From positions 124,001 through 188,000 of the forward strand of contig LVBB01000041.1 of NCBI GenBank assembly GCA_001603075.1: 64,000 nt of DNA. Direction: 5' to 3'. The first letter of the stretch is position 1. Each line of letters begins with the position of its first letter. Below, one piece after another: positions 27,501 to 34,262 of this stretch. Position numbers and translations under genes: made by a program. Source of the DNA: Phycisphaerales bacterium Planc_01 (GTDB taxonomy: Bacteria; Planctomycetota; Phycisphaerae; Sedimentisphaerales; Anaerobacaceae). Below the pieces are notes generated by a model. The model was not told the DNA's origin. It made no database searches and saw only the letters and a program-made list of their open reading frames with translations.

Positions 27501-29056
27501 CAACGGTCGGGCTCGCGCTGTGGCGCCGCGGGCCTGCCGTCACGGTAGTACCAGTAGCCTGTCACGTCGACGCCGACGGCTACCACGCACGGTCGCACCG
27601 CCGGACGCTCTCGCATGCGAATGGAATCGTACTGATGATAACCGATTCGTCGGAGCAGTTCGGGCAAGTCCAAGGGACGATTGGACACGGCATCGCGGTA
27701 GTCCAGGTTGAAATAGGCGTCCGATATGTAGAATCGCGGCGACTCAGATTTCACATCGGCAAAAAGCGTCACCGCATGAGATAGCACAGAGCCGGAAGAG
27801 TCCGCATAGCCGAAATGCGTCGCCGGTATGCCGAACAAGTTGAGAACCATCGCATGAAACACGGCCGTGCCGCCGCACCACACGCCTCCGTGTCGTCCCG
27901 AGAAGATTCGATACGCCGAGACCACATCCGTGGGGTGAATCTTCTTCGTCTCATCCGTCACCGCAACGGTCCGGGATGTCCAATCACGGAGAATATCGAC
28001 CGCCCTATGAACATCCGCACATCGAAGAGCCTCATCGAGCCCCGGACATTCCCGCCGTATGAGGTCCTTGAGTTCTTCCGGCGTAGACGGAGCCTCGCCG
28101 GCACATCGGGACCAGGGCGAGGGCGCGACACCCTGTCCGACGGACGAGACGGCCTTACGCGCCTTGCTCCGGAGCTTCGGCAATCGCGCAGCGTTCGGAT
28201 CGTATCGCTCCGCCTGCCGCACGAAGTACTCCCACCTCTCGGACGGCCCCTCGAACTTGAACACGCTGTCGGCCGCCCAGGCATAGTTGCCGGCGATGGC
28301 CTGCTCGACAGTGACCTTGCAGTCTCGCAGGATCTCGTTCTCACGAAACAGGGCGGGCATGACCCGCTCCCGTGCCGCCAGCAAGGCATCGTAGATCTCG
28401 CCACAGCGCGTGTGGGACTGCGAATGTCGGCCGAAGTGGCTGATGCTCACAGGCTGATAGAGGATCGTACCCACATTGGCCAGACGAATCCAGAATTCGA
28501 ACTCCCCGATCTCGTATCGCCAGGGGTGTTCGTGTAGGCCGGCCCGTTCGAGGGATTCGCGGTGAAAGAACGAGGAACAGAAGGGAGGCACCAGCGTTTG
28601 ACACACGTACGCCTCGATCGAGAACGGATGCGGCGGTACTCGTGGCCCCGACTTGTTCGCGTTCTCATCGACGTAGGAGACATTTCCGTAGAACGCCGCG
28701 ATGTGCGGATGGGCGACAAAGACTCGCGAGGCCTGCTCCAGCGCATCCGGAAACAACTCCTCATCGGACAGGCACGAGCCGATGTACCTTCCACGACAGC
28801 GTTTCAGCACCCGGAAGAATCCCTCTTCACCGCACGAATCCTCTTCCGACAGGAACCGAATGCGCGGGTCGGCGTACTGCGCCACGATATCGGCCGTTCC
28901 ATCGATCGATCCACCATCCTGGATCACGTATTCGAAATCCGTGAACGTCTGATGAAGAACGCTCTCGATGGATCGGCGAAACATGGCCTCCCGACCGACC
29001 ACGTTCTTGATGACCGAGTAGATGGAAAACTGTGGCGTTCTCTGATCGATGGACAT
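18575..29056 (-). CDS. Giant modular glycosyltransferase/radical SAM protein (3,493 aa)
   Basis: One uninterrupted frame encodes a cytoplasmic protein of about 390 kDa. In order, with rough residues: GT2 domain A (9-225, DGGS at 47-50); transglutaminase-like domain (350-455) with Cys394, His427 and Asp446; Rossmann methyltransferase-like domain (630-760); TPR-like helices (855-920); GT-A-like domain (950-1165, VNADMILF near 1040); TPR; GT2 domain B (1378-1600, DDGST 1415, DADD 1467). Then a degenerate GT2 (1793-1990); TPR; radical SAM with Cys2327, Cys2331 and Cys2334 and SPASM-like cysteines 2553-2617; GT2 domain C (2664-2890, DDGST 2701); GT2 domain D (3082-3300, DDGST 3119). B, C and D are clear duplications. 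ATG 29056 gives the GT2 start; the frame is open to 29254. It lies last in the glycan island, before fliD. I infer an assembly-line-like glycan builder; the acceptor is unknown. Confidence 0.85.
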   Translation of the reverse strand: MSIDQRTPQFSIYSVIKNVVGREAMFRRSIESVLHQTFTDFEYVIQDGGSIDGTADIVAQYADPRIRFLSEEDSCGEEGFFRVLKRCRGRYIGSCLSDEELFPDALEQASRVFVAHPHIAAFYGNVSYVDENANKSGPRVPPHPFSIEAYVCQTLVPPFCSSFFHRESLERAGLHEHPWRYEIGEFEFWIRLANVGTILYQPVSISHFGRHSQSHTRCGEIYDALLAARERVMPALFRENEILRDCKVTVEQAIAGNYAWAADSVFKFEGPSERWEYFVRQAERYDPNAARLPKLRSKARKAVSSVGQGVAPSPWSRCAGEAPSTPEELKDLIRRECPGLDEALRCADVHRAVDILRDWTSRTVAVTDETKKIHPTDVVSAYRIFSGRHGGVWCGGTAVFHAMVLNLFGIPATHFGYADSSGSVLSHAVTLFADVKSESPRFYISDAYFNLDYRDAVSNRPLDLPELLRRIGYHQYDSIRMRERPAVRPCVVAVGVDVTGYWYYRDGRPAAPQREPDRWIYADARLTLASLVHGEPTWQRQIEERRGHLQPDEFVFQLMRRNHRFGPFVQKELTRALTEQLDSCANAPLPGSVQDMAHFSRWIETLTSRQNRLYHRDQSSETLAALASQARAFDPTVIVELGTLAGLSLRTWITSAPRAKIYAVDRSFAELHETMRLLPVDLSRVTLLEQDILDTDFTTLWTPQDKVIFFVDAHDLPGVPIMEHVLTKALPVLPDGSLVIVDDVWFSEERLTRDNAQTFLNSRVVGEIDELQCFEGHYAPYHKGGSFMGFAEVIPLLDFVNRHGIELHYDEDAKHVHLIWRKGCLSRCCQPAERPDEWGTVLYHPLACIPASASLGDAMQRILRYYKQNRIAEAAQALVDLMDKHPGDWGFAYGLAVCFARCGQLRQARDILGRVVPNSDNPSCRRLFEDLVARVGPGGEAQTPRPQPQNERGLTIFAMPKAFVGHVAVIQKNAIRSWARLDPAPEIILFGDEQGIREMAEEVGACHVPHIERNEFGTPLVNKLFEAAQLHASHAVLAYVNADMILFQDFADGVQRVRTQQSQFLLIGQRWDIPVLEEIDFRQPCWQRSLQEQMAENAMLHAECGLDYFVFPKGLYREIPPFAIGRTAWDNWLVMAPHTYGAVVVDGTEFITAVHQDHDYGHVAGGREEAWKGVEAARNRELAGASDNTGRTSGATWILNRQGVLVETPPRQPNHLTAAYRAARVDWLLRQADRLMAAGRRDLAACKQEESLGHQEVLIAAKQSSRASSDSVGSTRLIERYATTCVCLAQCQAQMGQYERAVASYSRLLENRRLSIPETLREKLVQQRDACARRIRPDRASATSSASLLCRDAAACVETRPDGNRSVDVAAGRPAGSRPKVTVIAACHDAERHLAECLDSILCQTLAEWELFLLDDGSTDGTRRIMADYAARDARIRAFYFDDNAGPYVRRNFAIEKAGAPLIVIQDADDIMVPQKLERLHLAITQDERLAVVGSFYHMFLNEYEGAEHCEAVALETTHEQILAEYRSSATCDFCWHGSAIIRKRVFDEIGPYDENPFASDSFWLAKVAEYACRNDKIRLMNIPEVLTLRRMHVGSQTGSLPAFDPRSRRARFKEFRARRLSEVIRQLDFDPQADVRRLLRQTVCSDFARENGHRFAEWESAPLTPRMVREFIGRICSHLTNSQFVRCIVTSQIVEQLVEGIAQNVRSYDLVKALAYFALGYPQQAEECLDREWRTHGTPLAAFFRAKYVDRYDGWWTRAERMRFIEQAIFLGDSDEPSEPARCLLERGVKGPKGLSVVVSVADGGMPWTEMIASFNAQTEKDFEVIALTRGPVPGDLASVADSVGFRLVVLGVGQGAGWGRHRNAAAKQAEGRYVAFLGPHVLPDGDFVRCILQHVRRQDLSGLRGRIACTADAVCPVRFDLGPAVLDAACDIDEMCVFERATFLRFGGFGGMPFDHGAIQLSCRIYADPDASRRPILYCPDVLVHYSGPVEPHAEYVDSLIVEHRFAIGQLMQSNCLAKEQESDAWSFLVFVTGLCPSGTWTDDERHEQCLQNSLFFRKRNPRVAIEWAQKALQGRPDSIKAKCVLGSSWTLLGRPAEACTYLEGILAPLEELLGRERLDRVQKEFHDYRDITECYIAACTRLAECYMQIGRYDGVAETYARLLANRHIRLEPAQRQRMEQMRDRLPPSETQSTEGDPSPGGRLAPEGTDSDHDTDRTSPPTAIEMPADRATDEDEALDERTAQVLVELERKYRSMPRGASGKHAVAVKLAELFRKAGRKSKARALDFEARTLSNALAFAQARRDKPAVCSHRPTIVEFNVITRCNGGCVMCGYGMDGEIVDLEQFRRLADEWLPTAMDVHLIGGEVLLHPQFYDLCEYANRFGVSLGMTTNLSTLAGRRAETIRKFFNTVRVSVDGSTRQTYESIRTRLRFDRLCRNLEILADIRRDKPDLGCELAFVAMRQNIAELPDVIEMAGRYAFDSVAVNFVHIYSASALDDSLLFHREQANESFDLARAKAARLGLVLDIPNNFDVSRPPYVASQQLTEGHRRCVRPWQRVRILLNGDVVPCCHLLDLPMGNALTEPLEGVWNGRKLQDLRQAIKDSRDDMPHRCKHCQILMGGTDSNDVMVHVGPALVPEMRERLGTPSRPASSASTPASRPSGPRVTVVTTCRNAQTHLAECLDGILSQTLTEWELFLIDDGSTDDTRRIIETYAARDARIRPLYFDDSAGPYVRRNFAIRQARAPFISIQDADDIMVPQKLERLVEAIAEDQRLGVVGSFYRSFLDEFTGIEHTEAAILPTTQEQMLEVYRTQRIWDYLWHGSAIVRRDLFDTIGLYDENPFGADSFWLAKAIEYAHHTGRVRLGTIPEFLTLRRVHADSQTGLLPTMDPRSRRVAYAQYCLETLEGAVGRAECDSGVDMAHELRECTCSDFLERRGDQAIEGEKQPADDRAMDDLLRRALEHLRERRYVSCVRTLRWLEIMDPAVAVRAANFDLIHAMALYGLGHTNCGRDCLHREMVNHDNSMARQLHQEIFERGVAVDVAQWYAERADVITPRIDRVLWPKASPKAHLAAATTPAGSPKVTVVTACRNAERFLAECVDSILAQTLGEWELFLLDDGSTDDSRQIMAEYARHDGRIQVHRFDDSRGPYVRRNFAIERAAADFIVVHDADDIMCPTKLETLYHEIRMDDRMAMVGSDYRTFLDRYRGPQCSEHNRLPRTNEEILARFRSWQHGMSHGSAIIRKSLFAEIGLYDENPFAADSFWSAKLALYAEAGKPVCAKSVPECLTLIRMHGSNSTRLVSTLDPRNRRMRYRQYCMVKLQGVRDRLRLHPGADIGRELRQCTCGDFLTRFKAQIIAWENEPLDEHVVPEYLRLAVDLFNGGCYVSCAGMLNDVEALAPTVMDRVEGFDLLRGLALFALRMEPEARLYLEREIDRHDHPAARQFVRDAFESARPVDVVAWCREHDGRLPIGLAEARPKASPTKAHSVGAA

Positions 29057-29109
29057 CACGTTATTACCCCGTGTCAGTGTTAATCCGGATCCCCCTTCTC
29101 GGCGGAGGA

Positions 29110-30099
29110 TCAATGCGCATAGAAGACAATGTGCGAAGCCAGGGTCTCGAATCGAAACGGCACCACGAGGAACTGCTGGAGCGCTCGCCTGACCTGCGCC
29201 TGCCGTTCGGGCGGAACGAAGAAGAGGAAGAACCCGCCGCCGCCGGCACCGCACAGTTTGCCCCCCAGGGCTCCGGCGTCGATCGCCGTCTCATAAATCT
29301 CGTCGATCTCGCTGCTCGATACGAGCTCCGTCAACTCTCTCTTGAGCATCCAGGACTCGTGCAGGAGCCTGCCGAACGCGTCGTACCCGTATGCCGGTCC
29401 TCGAAGAATGTCCAATGCCTCGCCCACCATCTCGCGAATTCGTCTCAGTTCGCGGAGCTTTTGCGGCGTGCTTCGCACCTGTTCTCCGGCGATCTCCGAT
29501 GCATACCGGGAGAACCCTGTGAAACAAAGCAGCATGTGTTCCTGGAAGTACTGGAGCTTCTCCGGCGGCAGAACCACCGGCTGGACGAAGATGCCGTCGT
29601 CCCGTCCGCCGAACTCGATGCGATTGAAGCCCCCGAACGCCGCTGCCGTCTGATCCTGCGAGCCGACGCTTTCGCCGATGATGTTCTGCTCGATGTGGAT
29701 GGCGTCGAGCGCCAGCCGCCGCTTCGTGACCATCTCGCCTTTCAATGCGTACAATGCCTGCAGCAGCCCCACCGTGAAGGACGAACTCGATCCGATTCCG
29801 GACATGGCCGGGATGTCGCTGGTGTGTACGATCTCGACCCCGTGCTCGATGCCGCAGAAGCGCAGGCATTCGCGGACGGAGGGATGCTCGATTTCGTCGA
29901 TGGTGTTCGTCATCTCGCTCCTGGAATAGCGAATCCGATACTTGTAGTCGAAGAACGGCGGCAGGTATCGACAGGTGATGTAGCAGTAGTGGTTGATGGT
30001 CGTGTTCAGGACCTCGCCCCCGTGCTCGCGGTAATAGACGGGATAGTCCGAACCTCCTCCGAAGAAAGAAATCCGGAAGGGGGTCCGGGTGATGATCAT
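29110..30099 (-). CDS. hddA: GHMP sugar kinase, HddA-like
   Basis: A 329-residue kinase of the galactokinase/mevalonate-kinase family. It begins MIITRTPFRISFFGGGSDYP, typical of D-glycero-D-manno-heptose 7-phosphate kinase HddA and related enzymes. The ATP loop PAMSGIGSSSSF is near residue 100 and the C-terminal GGKLCGAGGGGF motif is intact. ATG 30099 with AGGGG upstream fits the family. An in-frame ATG at 30240 overlaps the previous stop as ATGA and has AGGAG, so a 47-residue extension is possible. With the HddC-like gene at 40528 it suggests GDP- or NDP-heptose formation, but GmhA and GmhB partners are not seen. Confidence 0.75.
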   Translation of the reverse strand: MIITRTPFRISFFGGGSDYPVYYREHGGEVLNTTINHYCYITCRYLPPFFDYKYRIRYSRSEMTNTIDEIEHPSVRECLRFCGIEHGVEIVHTSDIPAMSGIGSSSSFTVGLLQALYALKGEMVTKRRLALDAIHIEQNIIGESVGSQDQTAAAFGGFNRIEFGGRDDGIFVQPVVLPPEKLQYFQEHMLLCFTGFSRYASEIAGEQVRSTPQKLRELRRIREMVGEALDILRGPAYGYDAFGRLLHESWMLKRELTELVSSSEIDEIYETAIDAGALGGKLCGAGGGGFFLFFVPPERQAQVRRALQQFLVVPFRFETLASHIVFYAH

Positions 30100-30236
30100 C
30101 GGGTGCCCCTGCACGAGGCCGGGGCACTCGGCCCAGGCGGTATGGTCCGGGCGAAGCGTGGCAAGGGCGGCGCCGGCCGACGGACCGTATCCTGCATAGG
30201 GACGAGAGGAAGCCTTTGAGGAAGTATGGGTGACAA

Positions 30237-31187
30237 TCATAGCGTGCTCCTGTACCAGTCGATCGTCCTGCGCAGACCCGTCTCAAAGGGCGTGGTCGCC
30301 TCGAAGCCCAACAGGTGTTTCGCCCGGGAGGGATCGATCAGACGCTTCGGGATCATCGTCGGCTTGGTAAGATCGTATTCGATGCGGGCCTCCGTATAGC
30401 CATCCAGCTTGAGAATCAGATCGAGCGCATCGCGAAGACAGTGCTCCCGGCCCGTGGCCAGATTGATCGGCTCGAAGCGGTCGATCTTCTCCATCGCCAG
30501 CAACAGCCCCCCCACGAAATCCTCGACATAGATCAGATCTTTGATGTCTCGTCCGTCTCCCCAGACCTGGATGGGATCGTGCCGCTCGACCACACGACGA
30601 ATCAAAGCGGGCAGAACATGACTGGTCTCCCACTCGAAATCATCGTACGGACCGTAGATATTGGCCGGTCGGACCACCACGGTCGTCATGGGACGCTTGA
30701 TCTTGGTGGCATACATCTCGCATGCGGCCTCGCAGAAGCGTTTCAGCCAGCCGGCCACGAAGTACTTCTCGTAGAACTGGCCGGTCACGTCGGTCTCCTT
30801 GACCGGATAGTCCGTAACTGGATAGACGGTGCTGCTGCTGATGAAGAGCACCTTCTTCACACCAGCCGCATAGGCCGCCTCCAGCATCAGCACACTCATC
30901 GTAACGTTGGGCGTCAACAGGAACAGCGGCTTGGTCTCCATCATGTGCGCCCCGGCGGTGACGGCCGCACAGAGGAAGACATAGTCGACATCGGCGCAGA
31001 CGCCGGCGCAGTCCTCGGCCTTCGTCAGGTCGCATCGGACGTATTCGATCCGGTCGTCTGCGATCACCGGGTCCTTCGCGTGCACCGTCGCCCGTACCCG
31101 GGCCCCGAGGTCCACGAGACGGCGAACGAGGTTCGCCCCGACGAAACCGGCCCCGCCGGTCACAAGCACGCTCTTTCCTTCAAACAT
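30237..31187 (-). CDS. NAD-dependent sugar epimerase/dehydratase (SDR)
   Basis: A 316-residue extended SDR. The NAD loop is VLVTGGAGFVGANL at residues 7-20, the Ser-rich strand is ISSSTVYPV, and VVRPANIYGPYDDF follows. Where the catalytic YxxxK is expected the sequence reads AGWLK, so Ala replaces Tyr; the SDR at 33247 shows the same feature. Function is probably epimerisation or reduction of a nucleotide-linked sugar. It follows the RmlC-like gene by 17 bases, and its stop overlaps an ATG of the kinase frame as ATGA. Confidence 0.8.
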   Translation of the reverse strand: MFEGKSVLVTGGAGFVGANLVRRLVDLGARVRATVHAKDPVIADDRIEYVRCDLTKAEDCAGVCADVDYVFLCAAVTAGAHMMETKPLFLLTPNVTMSVLMLEAAYAAGVKKVLFISSSTVYPVTDYPVKETDVTGQFYEKYFVAGWLKRFCEAACEMYATKIKRPMTTVVVRPANIYGPYDDFEWETSHVLPALIRRVVERHDPIQVWGDGRDIKDLIYVEDFVGGLLLAMEKIDRFEPINLATGREHCLRDALDLILKLDGYTEARIEYDLTKPTMIPKRLIDPSRAKHLLGFEATTPFETGLRRTIDWYRSTL

Positions 31188-31204
31188 GATCCCTCGCCAT
31201 CACT

Positions 31205-31723
31205 CTATTCGACAAAATGCCCCGCCTCGTCTCTTCGCGACAGCACCGGCTGGCCCGTCGGCCACCAGATGCCCAACTGCGGGTCGTCCCACTTCAACGT
31301 GAACTGACCGGCGGGATGGTAGTAGGTGCTTTGCTTGTAGTGGAAGATCGCCTGCTCGCTGAGCACCAGATGGCCGTTCCCGAATCGCGGCGGAACCAGC
31401 ACCTGATGGCAGTTGCGATCGGACAGGACAAAGGACTGCCAGTGTCCGAACTGGTCCGACCCCTTGTCCCAATTGACGACCACAAGATAGAATTTGCCCG
31501 AGAGGCAACTGATCAGCTTCCAGGTTTCCGCATCTCCGTGGATGCCGCGCAGGACGCCCCGGTCCGAGACGGAAATGTCGTCCTGCACGAACGCCGCCTC
31601 GATCCCGCGGTCGCGGTACATCTGCTCGTTGTACGTTTCCACATACACGCCCCGGTGGTCCTCGAAGACCTCCGGGCGGATCCGTTTGACGCCTGCGAGT
31701 TTGGTTTCTTCGACGACGATCAT
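31205..31723 (-). CDS. dTDP-4-dehydrorhamnose 3,5-epimerase-like protein
   Basis: A 172-residue cupin of the RmlC/RfbC family. The conserved RGVLRGIHGDAETWK stretch (near residue 60) holds the catalytic His, and VPPRFGNGHLVLSE matches the second half of the active site. It should epimerise C3 and/or C5 of a 4-keto-6-deoxy sugar nucleotide. RmlA, RmlB and RmlD are not together with it, so the substrate may be GDP- rather than dTDP-linked. Its start overlaps the stop of the radical SAM gene as ATGA. Confidence 0.85.
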   Translation of the reverse strand: MIVVEETKLAGVKRIRPEVFEDHRGVYVETYNEQMYRDRGIEAAFVQDDISVSDRGVLRGIHGDAETWKLISCLSGKFYLVVVNWDKGSDQFGHWQSFVLSDRNCHQVLVPPRFGNGHLVLSEQAIFHYKQSTYYHPAGQFTLKWDDPQLGIWWPTGQPVLSRRDEAGHFVE

Positions 31724-33198
31724 GCATCACCTGAGACAGTCACGTTGTTTCTGGAGGTCCAGAGCTTCCGCCACAGCAACTTCAGGGCGCCGCCCGAGGA
31801 GGAATGCATCGGGGCCTTTCGCCTGCGCCAGTGGAGATTGAAGATCTTGTTCTCGATCGCGTAGCGATAGTAGCCCTGACGTATCCTCGCGAACAGCCGG
31901 TTCGGCGGCACGTATTTGATCGCCTGCAAGACCAGCCAGTGCAGCGGAAATGGAAGCCTGGCGGCCACGGCCCCCAGAAGGAAGATGTTGTACCGAATTC
32001 GCTTTTCTCGGTCGGTGAAACACGCCAGCGTGGAGACGCCGCAGCACCCGCTCAGGTCCCCTACGTGCGTTTGCGGATCGATCAGGCCGCGAGCAACACT
32101 GTAGTCATAAAGGGCGGTGCCTTCCACGGGCACCGTGGTCGAATAGGCAGCATACGTGACCTTGCTTCTTCGGTTCAGAGCGATGGAATCCAAATCGTCC
32201 TGGAGCGTGGAATCCGGGGCCGCCAGCATGTAATTGACCCAGGTATGAATGCCGTAGCTTTCGATCAGCCGGAGCTGCCGGGCAATATCGACCTTCTTCA
32301 TCCTCCGGCCAAGCACCGTCTCGCGTACGAATTCCGAGGTGCTGTCCACCGAGAGATGCACGGAATAGCAGCCGGCCTGCTTGAGCAATCCCAACAAATC
32401 CGAGTCGACGTGGTCGAAGCGGAGGTAGCAGTTGAACGGCAGACCAATCCGCCTGGCGTACTGATTCGTAAACTCCTCCAGCCAGTCATCCGCCTTCATG
32501 GCAAAGAGATCGTCGCCGAACTTGACGAAGTCCATGCGGTAGTGCCTCTGAACGGACTCGATCTCCCCAATGACTCTTTCCACCGAGAACCGCCGAACGA
32601 TGCGCCCTTTGCCCCGATACAGCTTCTTGTAGTAGTTGTTGCAGCAGTAGCTGCAACTGAACGGACAACCCCGCGTTGCATAGAACGTCTTCTTGGGCGT
32701 GTCCTTCAAGAACGTGTGGGCCAACGTGATGTCGCGATCCGGAACGGGCAGATCGTCGAGAGGATCGACCAGACGGCGGACGTCGTTGCGTCCCCTGCCG
32801 GTGATCAGATTGGGCACATCATCGAACGATCGCCCCGTCTCCACCCTCTTCAGGAAGTCCTCGAACGCCCGTTCGCCCTCGCCCATACAGTAGGCGTCCA
32901 CTCCGGCCTGCGCAAATGTCTCCGGGCTGAACGTGGGATGCGGCCCCCCCATGATCGATGTGAACTCGAATCGCCGGCGCGCCTTCCTGTGCGCGGCGGA
33001 CAGAGCGGCGAAGCTCACCACATTGGCCGAATAGGCCACGACGTCCGGGCGACAGCGATGGATCGTCTCCGCCAGATCCGTCTGGTCCAGAACGCACAGA
33101 TCCGTGGCCCACCCCGCCCGTTTGGCGACGGCCGACAGATAAGGGACCGCGATGTGGTCGGCGAAATCGATCTTCTCAATGACGAACAGCGATCTCAT
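31720..33198 (-). CDS. B12-binding-type radical SAM protein
   Basis: A 492-residue radical SAM enzyme with an N-terminal cobalamin-binding-like Rossmann domain (about residues 1-130, with GGPHPTFSPE). The radical SAM core begins at ATRGCPFSCSYCCNNYY, a CX3CX2C cluster motif near residue 195. This domain order is that of class B radical SAM methylases and related enzymes. In a sugar cluster it could methylate or rearrange an unactivated carbon. The C-terminal tail is basic with a hydrophobic stretch. ATG 33198 has GGAGAG close upstream; the frame is open to 33225. Confidence 0.85.
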   Translation of the reverse strand: MRSLFVIEKIDFADHIAVPYLSAVAKRAGWATDLCVLDQTDLAETIHRCRPDVVAYSANVVSFAALSAAHRKARRRFEFTSIMGGPHPTFSPETFAQAGVDAYCMGEGERAFEDFLKRVETGRSFDDVPNLITGRGRNDVRRLVDPLDDLPVPDRDITLAHTFLKDTPKKTFYATRGCPFSCSYCCNNYYKKLYRGKGRIVRRFSVERVIGEIESVQRHYRMDFVKFGDDLFAMKADDWLEEFTNQYARRIGLPFNCYLRFDHVDSDLLGLLKQAGCYSVHLSVDSTSEFVRETVLGRRMKKVDIARQLRLIESYGIHTWVNYMLAAPDSTLQDDLDSIALNRRSKVTYAAYSTTVPVEGTALYDYSVARGLIDPQTHVGDLSGCCGVSTLACFTDREKRIRYNIFLLGAVAARLPFPLHWLVLQAIKYVPPNRLFARIRQGYYRYAIENKIFNLHWRRRKAPMHSSSGGALKLLWRKLWTSRNNVTVSGDA

Positions 33199-33246
33199 GG
33201 ATCTCTCCAGCGTCCCGGCGGCCATGGCGCGCCGGACGCTTCGGAC

Positions 33247-34224
33247 TCACGCCGTCTGCAGAAAGTAGTTCTTCTTGTTCTTGTACTCGTCCTCATGCTC
33301 GATGTACCAGGCCCACGTCTCCTGCAGACCGTCCAGCAGCGAGGTCGATGGATTGTAGCCGAGGCGCTCCCGGGCCAGAGAGATATCCATCACACGCTTG
33401 GGATACCCCGTGGGCTTGCTCGCGTCGAACTCGTAGCGGAAATCGAGGAACGCATTCAGCGCTTCGATCAACTGACGAATCGTGCATTCCCTCCCACTTC
33501 CGAGATTCACGAAGCCGCCCTTTGTGCCGTGACAGAGGGCCAGAACCACGCCTTCCGCCACGTCCCGGCTGTATACGAAATCGCGGACGGCCGAGCCGTC
33601 GCCCCAGACCACCAGCGGGTCCTCGCCCCGACGGATGCGACACATCAGCGAGGGAATGACCATGGCGTTGTCCGGATCGAAGTTGTCGCCCGGCCCGTAG
33701 ACGTTGCTGGGCCTTACGACGGCAAAACTCTCCAGCCCGTACTGCGTATGGTAGGCCTCGACCTGCAACTCGGCGACGCGTTTGGCCCAGCCGGCAAAGT
33801 CCATCGGCAGGCTGTCCAGCCGGTAATCGGATTCCCGGAAGACGTCTGTGCTGGCATAGGCGCCGATGGAACTGGTGTAGACCACCCTTTGCACCCCGTT
33901 GACCCGGCAGGCTTCGAGCACGTTCGTGTTCATCATCAGGGTCGGGACGAAATGCGTGGCGATCATGCCGGTCGAAACGGCGGCCGAACCCTTGATCCCC
34001 GCCAGATGGCAGACGCAATCCATCCGGCGCGTCACGTCCTTGCAGAACTCAAAGCGGGTCAGGTCGCCCAGGACATGCTCCGCCCGTTCGTCCACGGTGA
34101 CACGATCGAGCGACACGATCCTCACGTGCGCGCCGGCGTCGCACAGGAGCTTGACGACCTGACGCCCAATGAGTCCCGTGCCGCCGGTCACCAGAACACG
34201 GCGTCCTTCAAACTTCTCCAGCAT
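33247..34224 (-). CDS. NAD-dependent sugar epimerase/dehydratase (SDR)
   Basis: A 325-residue extended SDR. VLVTGGTGLIGRQVV (about residues 9-23) is the NAD loop, VVYTSSIGAYAS holds the catalytic Ser/Thr, and VVRPSNVYGPGDNF follows. The expected YxxxK reads AGWAK, with Ala for Tyr, as in the SDR at 30237. ATG 34224 has AGGAA five bases upstream and gives a family-like start; the open frame to 34368 overlaps the upstream gene and is unlikely. Substrate unknown, likely a nucleotide sugar. Confidence 0.8.
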   Translation of the reverse strand: MLEKFEGRRVLVTGGTGLIGRQVVKLLCDAGAHVRIVSLDRVTVDERAEHVLGDLTRFEFCKDVTRRMDCVCHLAGIKGSAAVSTGMIATHFVPTLMMNTNVLEACRVNGVQRVVYTSSIGAYASTDVFRESDYRLDSLPMDFAGWAKRVAELQVEAYHTQYGLESFAVVRPSNVYGPGDNFDPDNAMVIPSLMCRIRRGEDPLVVWGDGSAVRDFVYSRDVAEGVVLALCHGTKGGFVNLGSGRECTIRQLIEALNAFLDFRYEFDASKPTGYPKRVMDISLARERLGYNPSTSLLDGLQETWAWYIEHEDEYKNKKNYFLQTA

Positions 34225-34262
34225 GTATTCCTGTATCACGTTGCACGCTCCAGAACAGGGTA

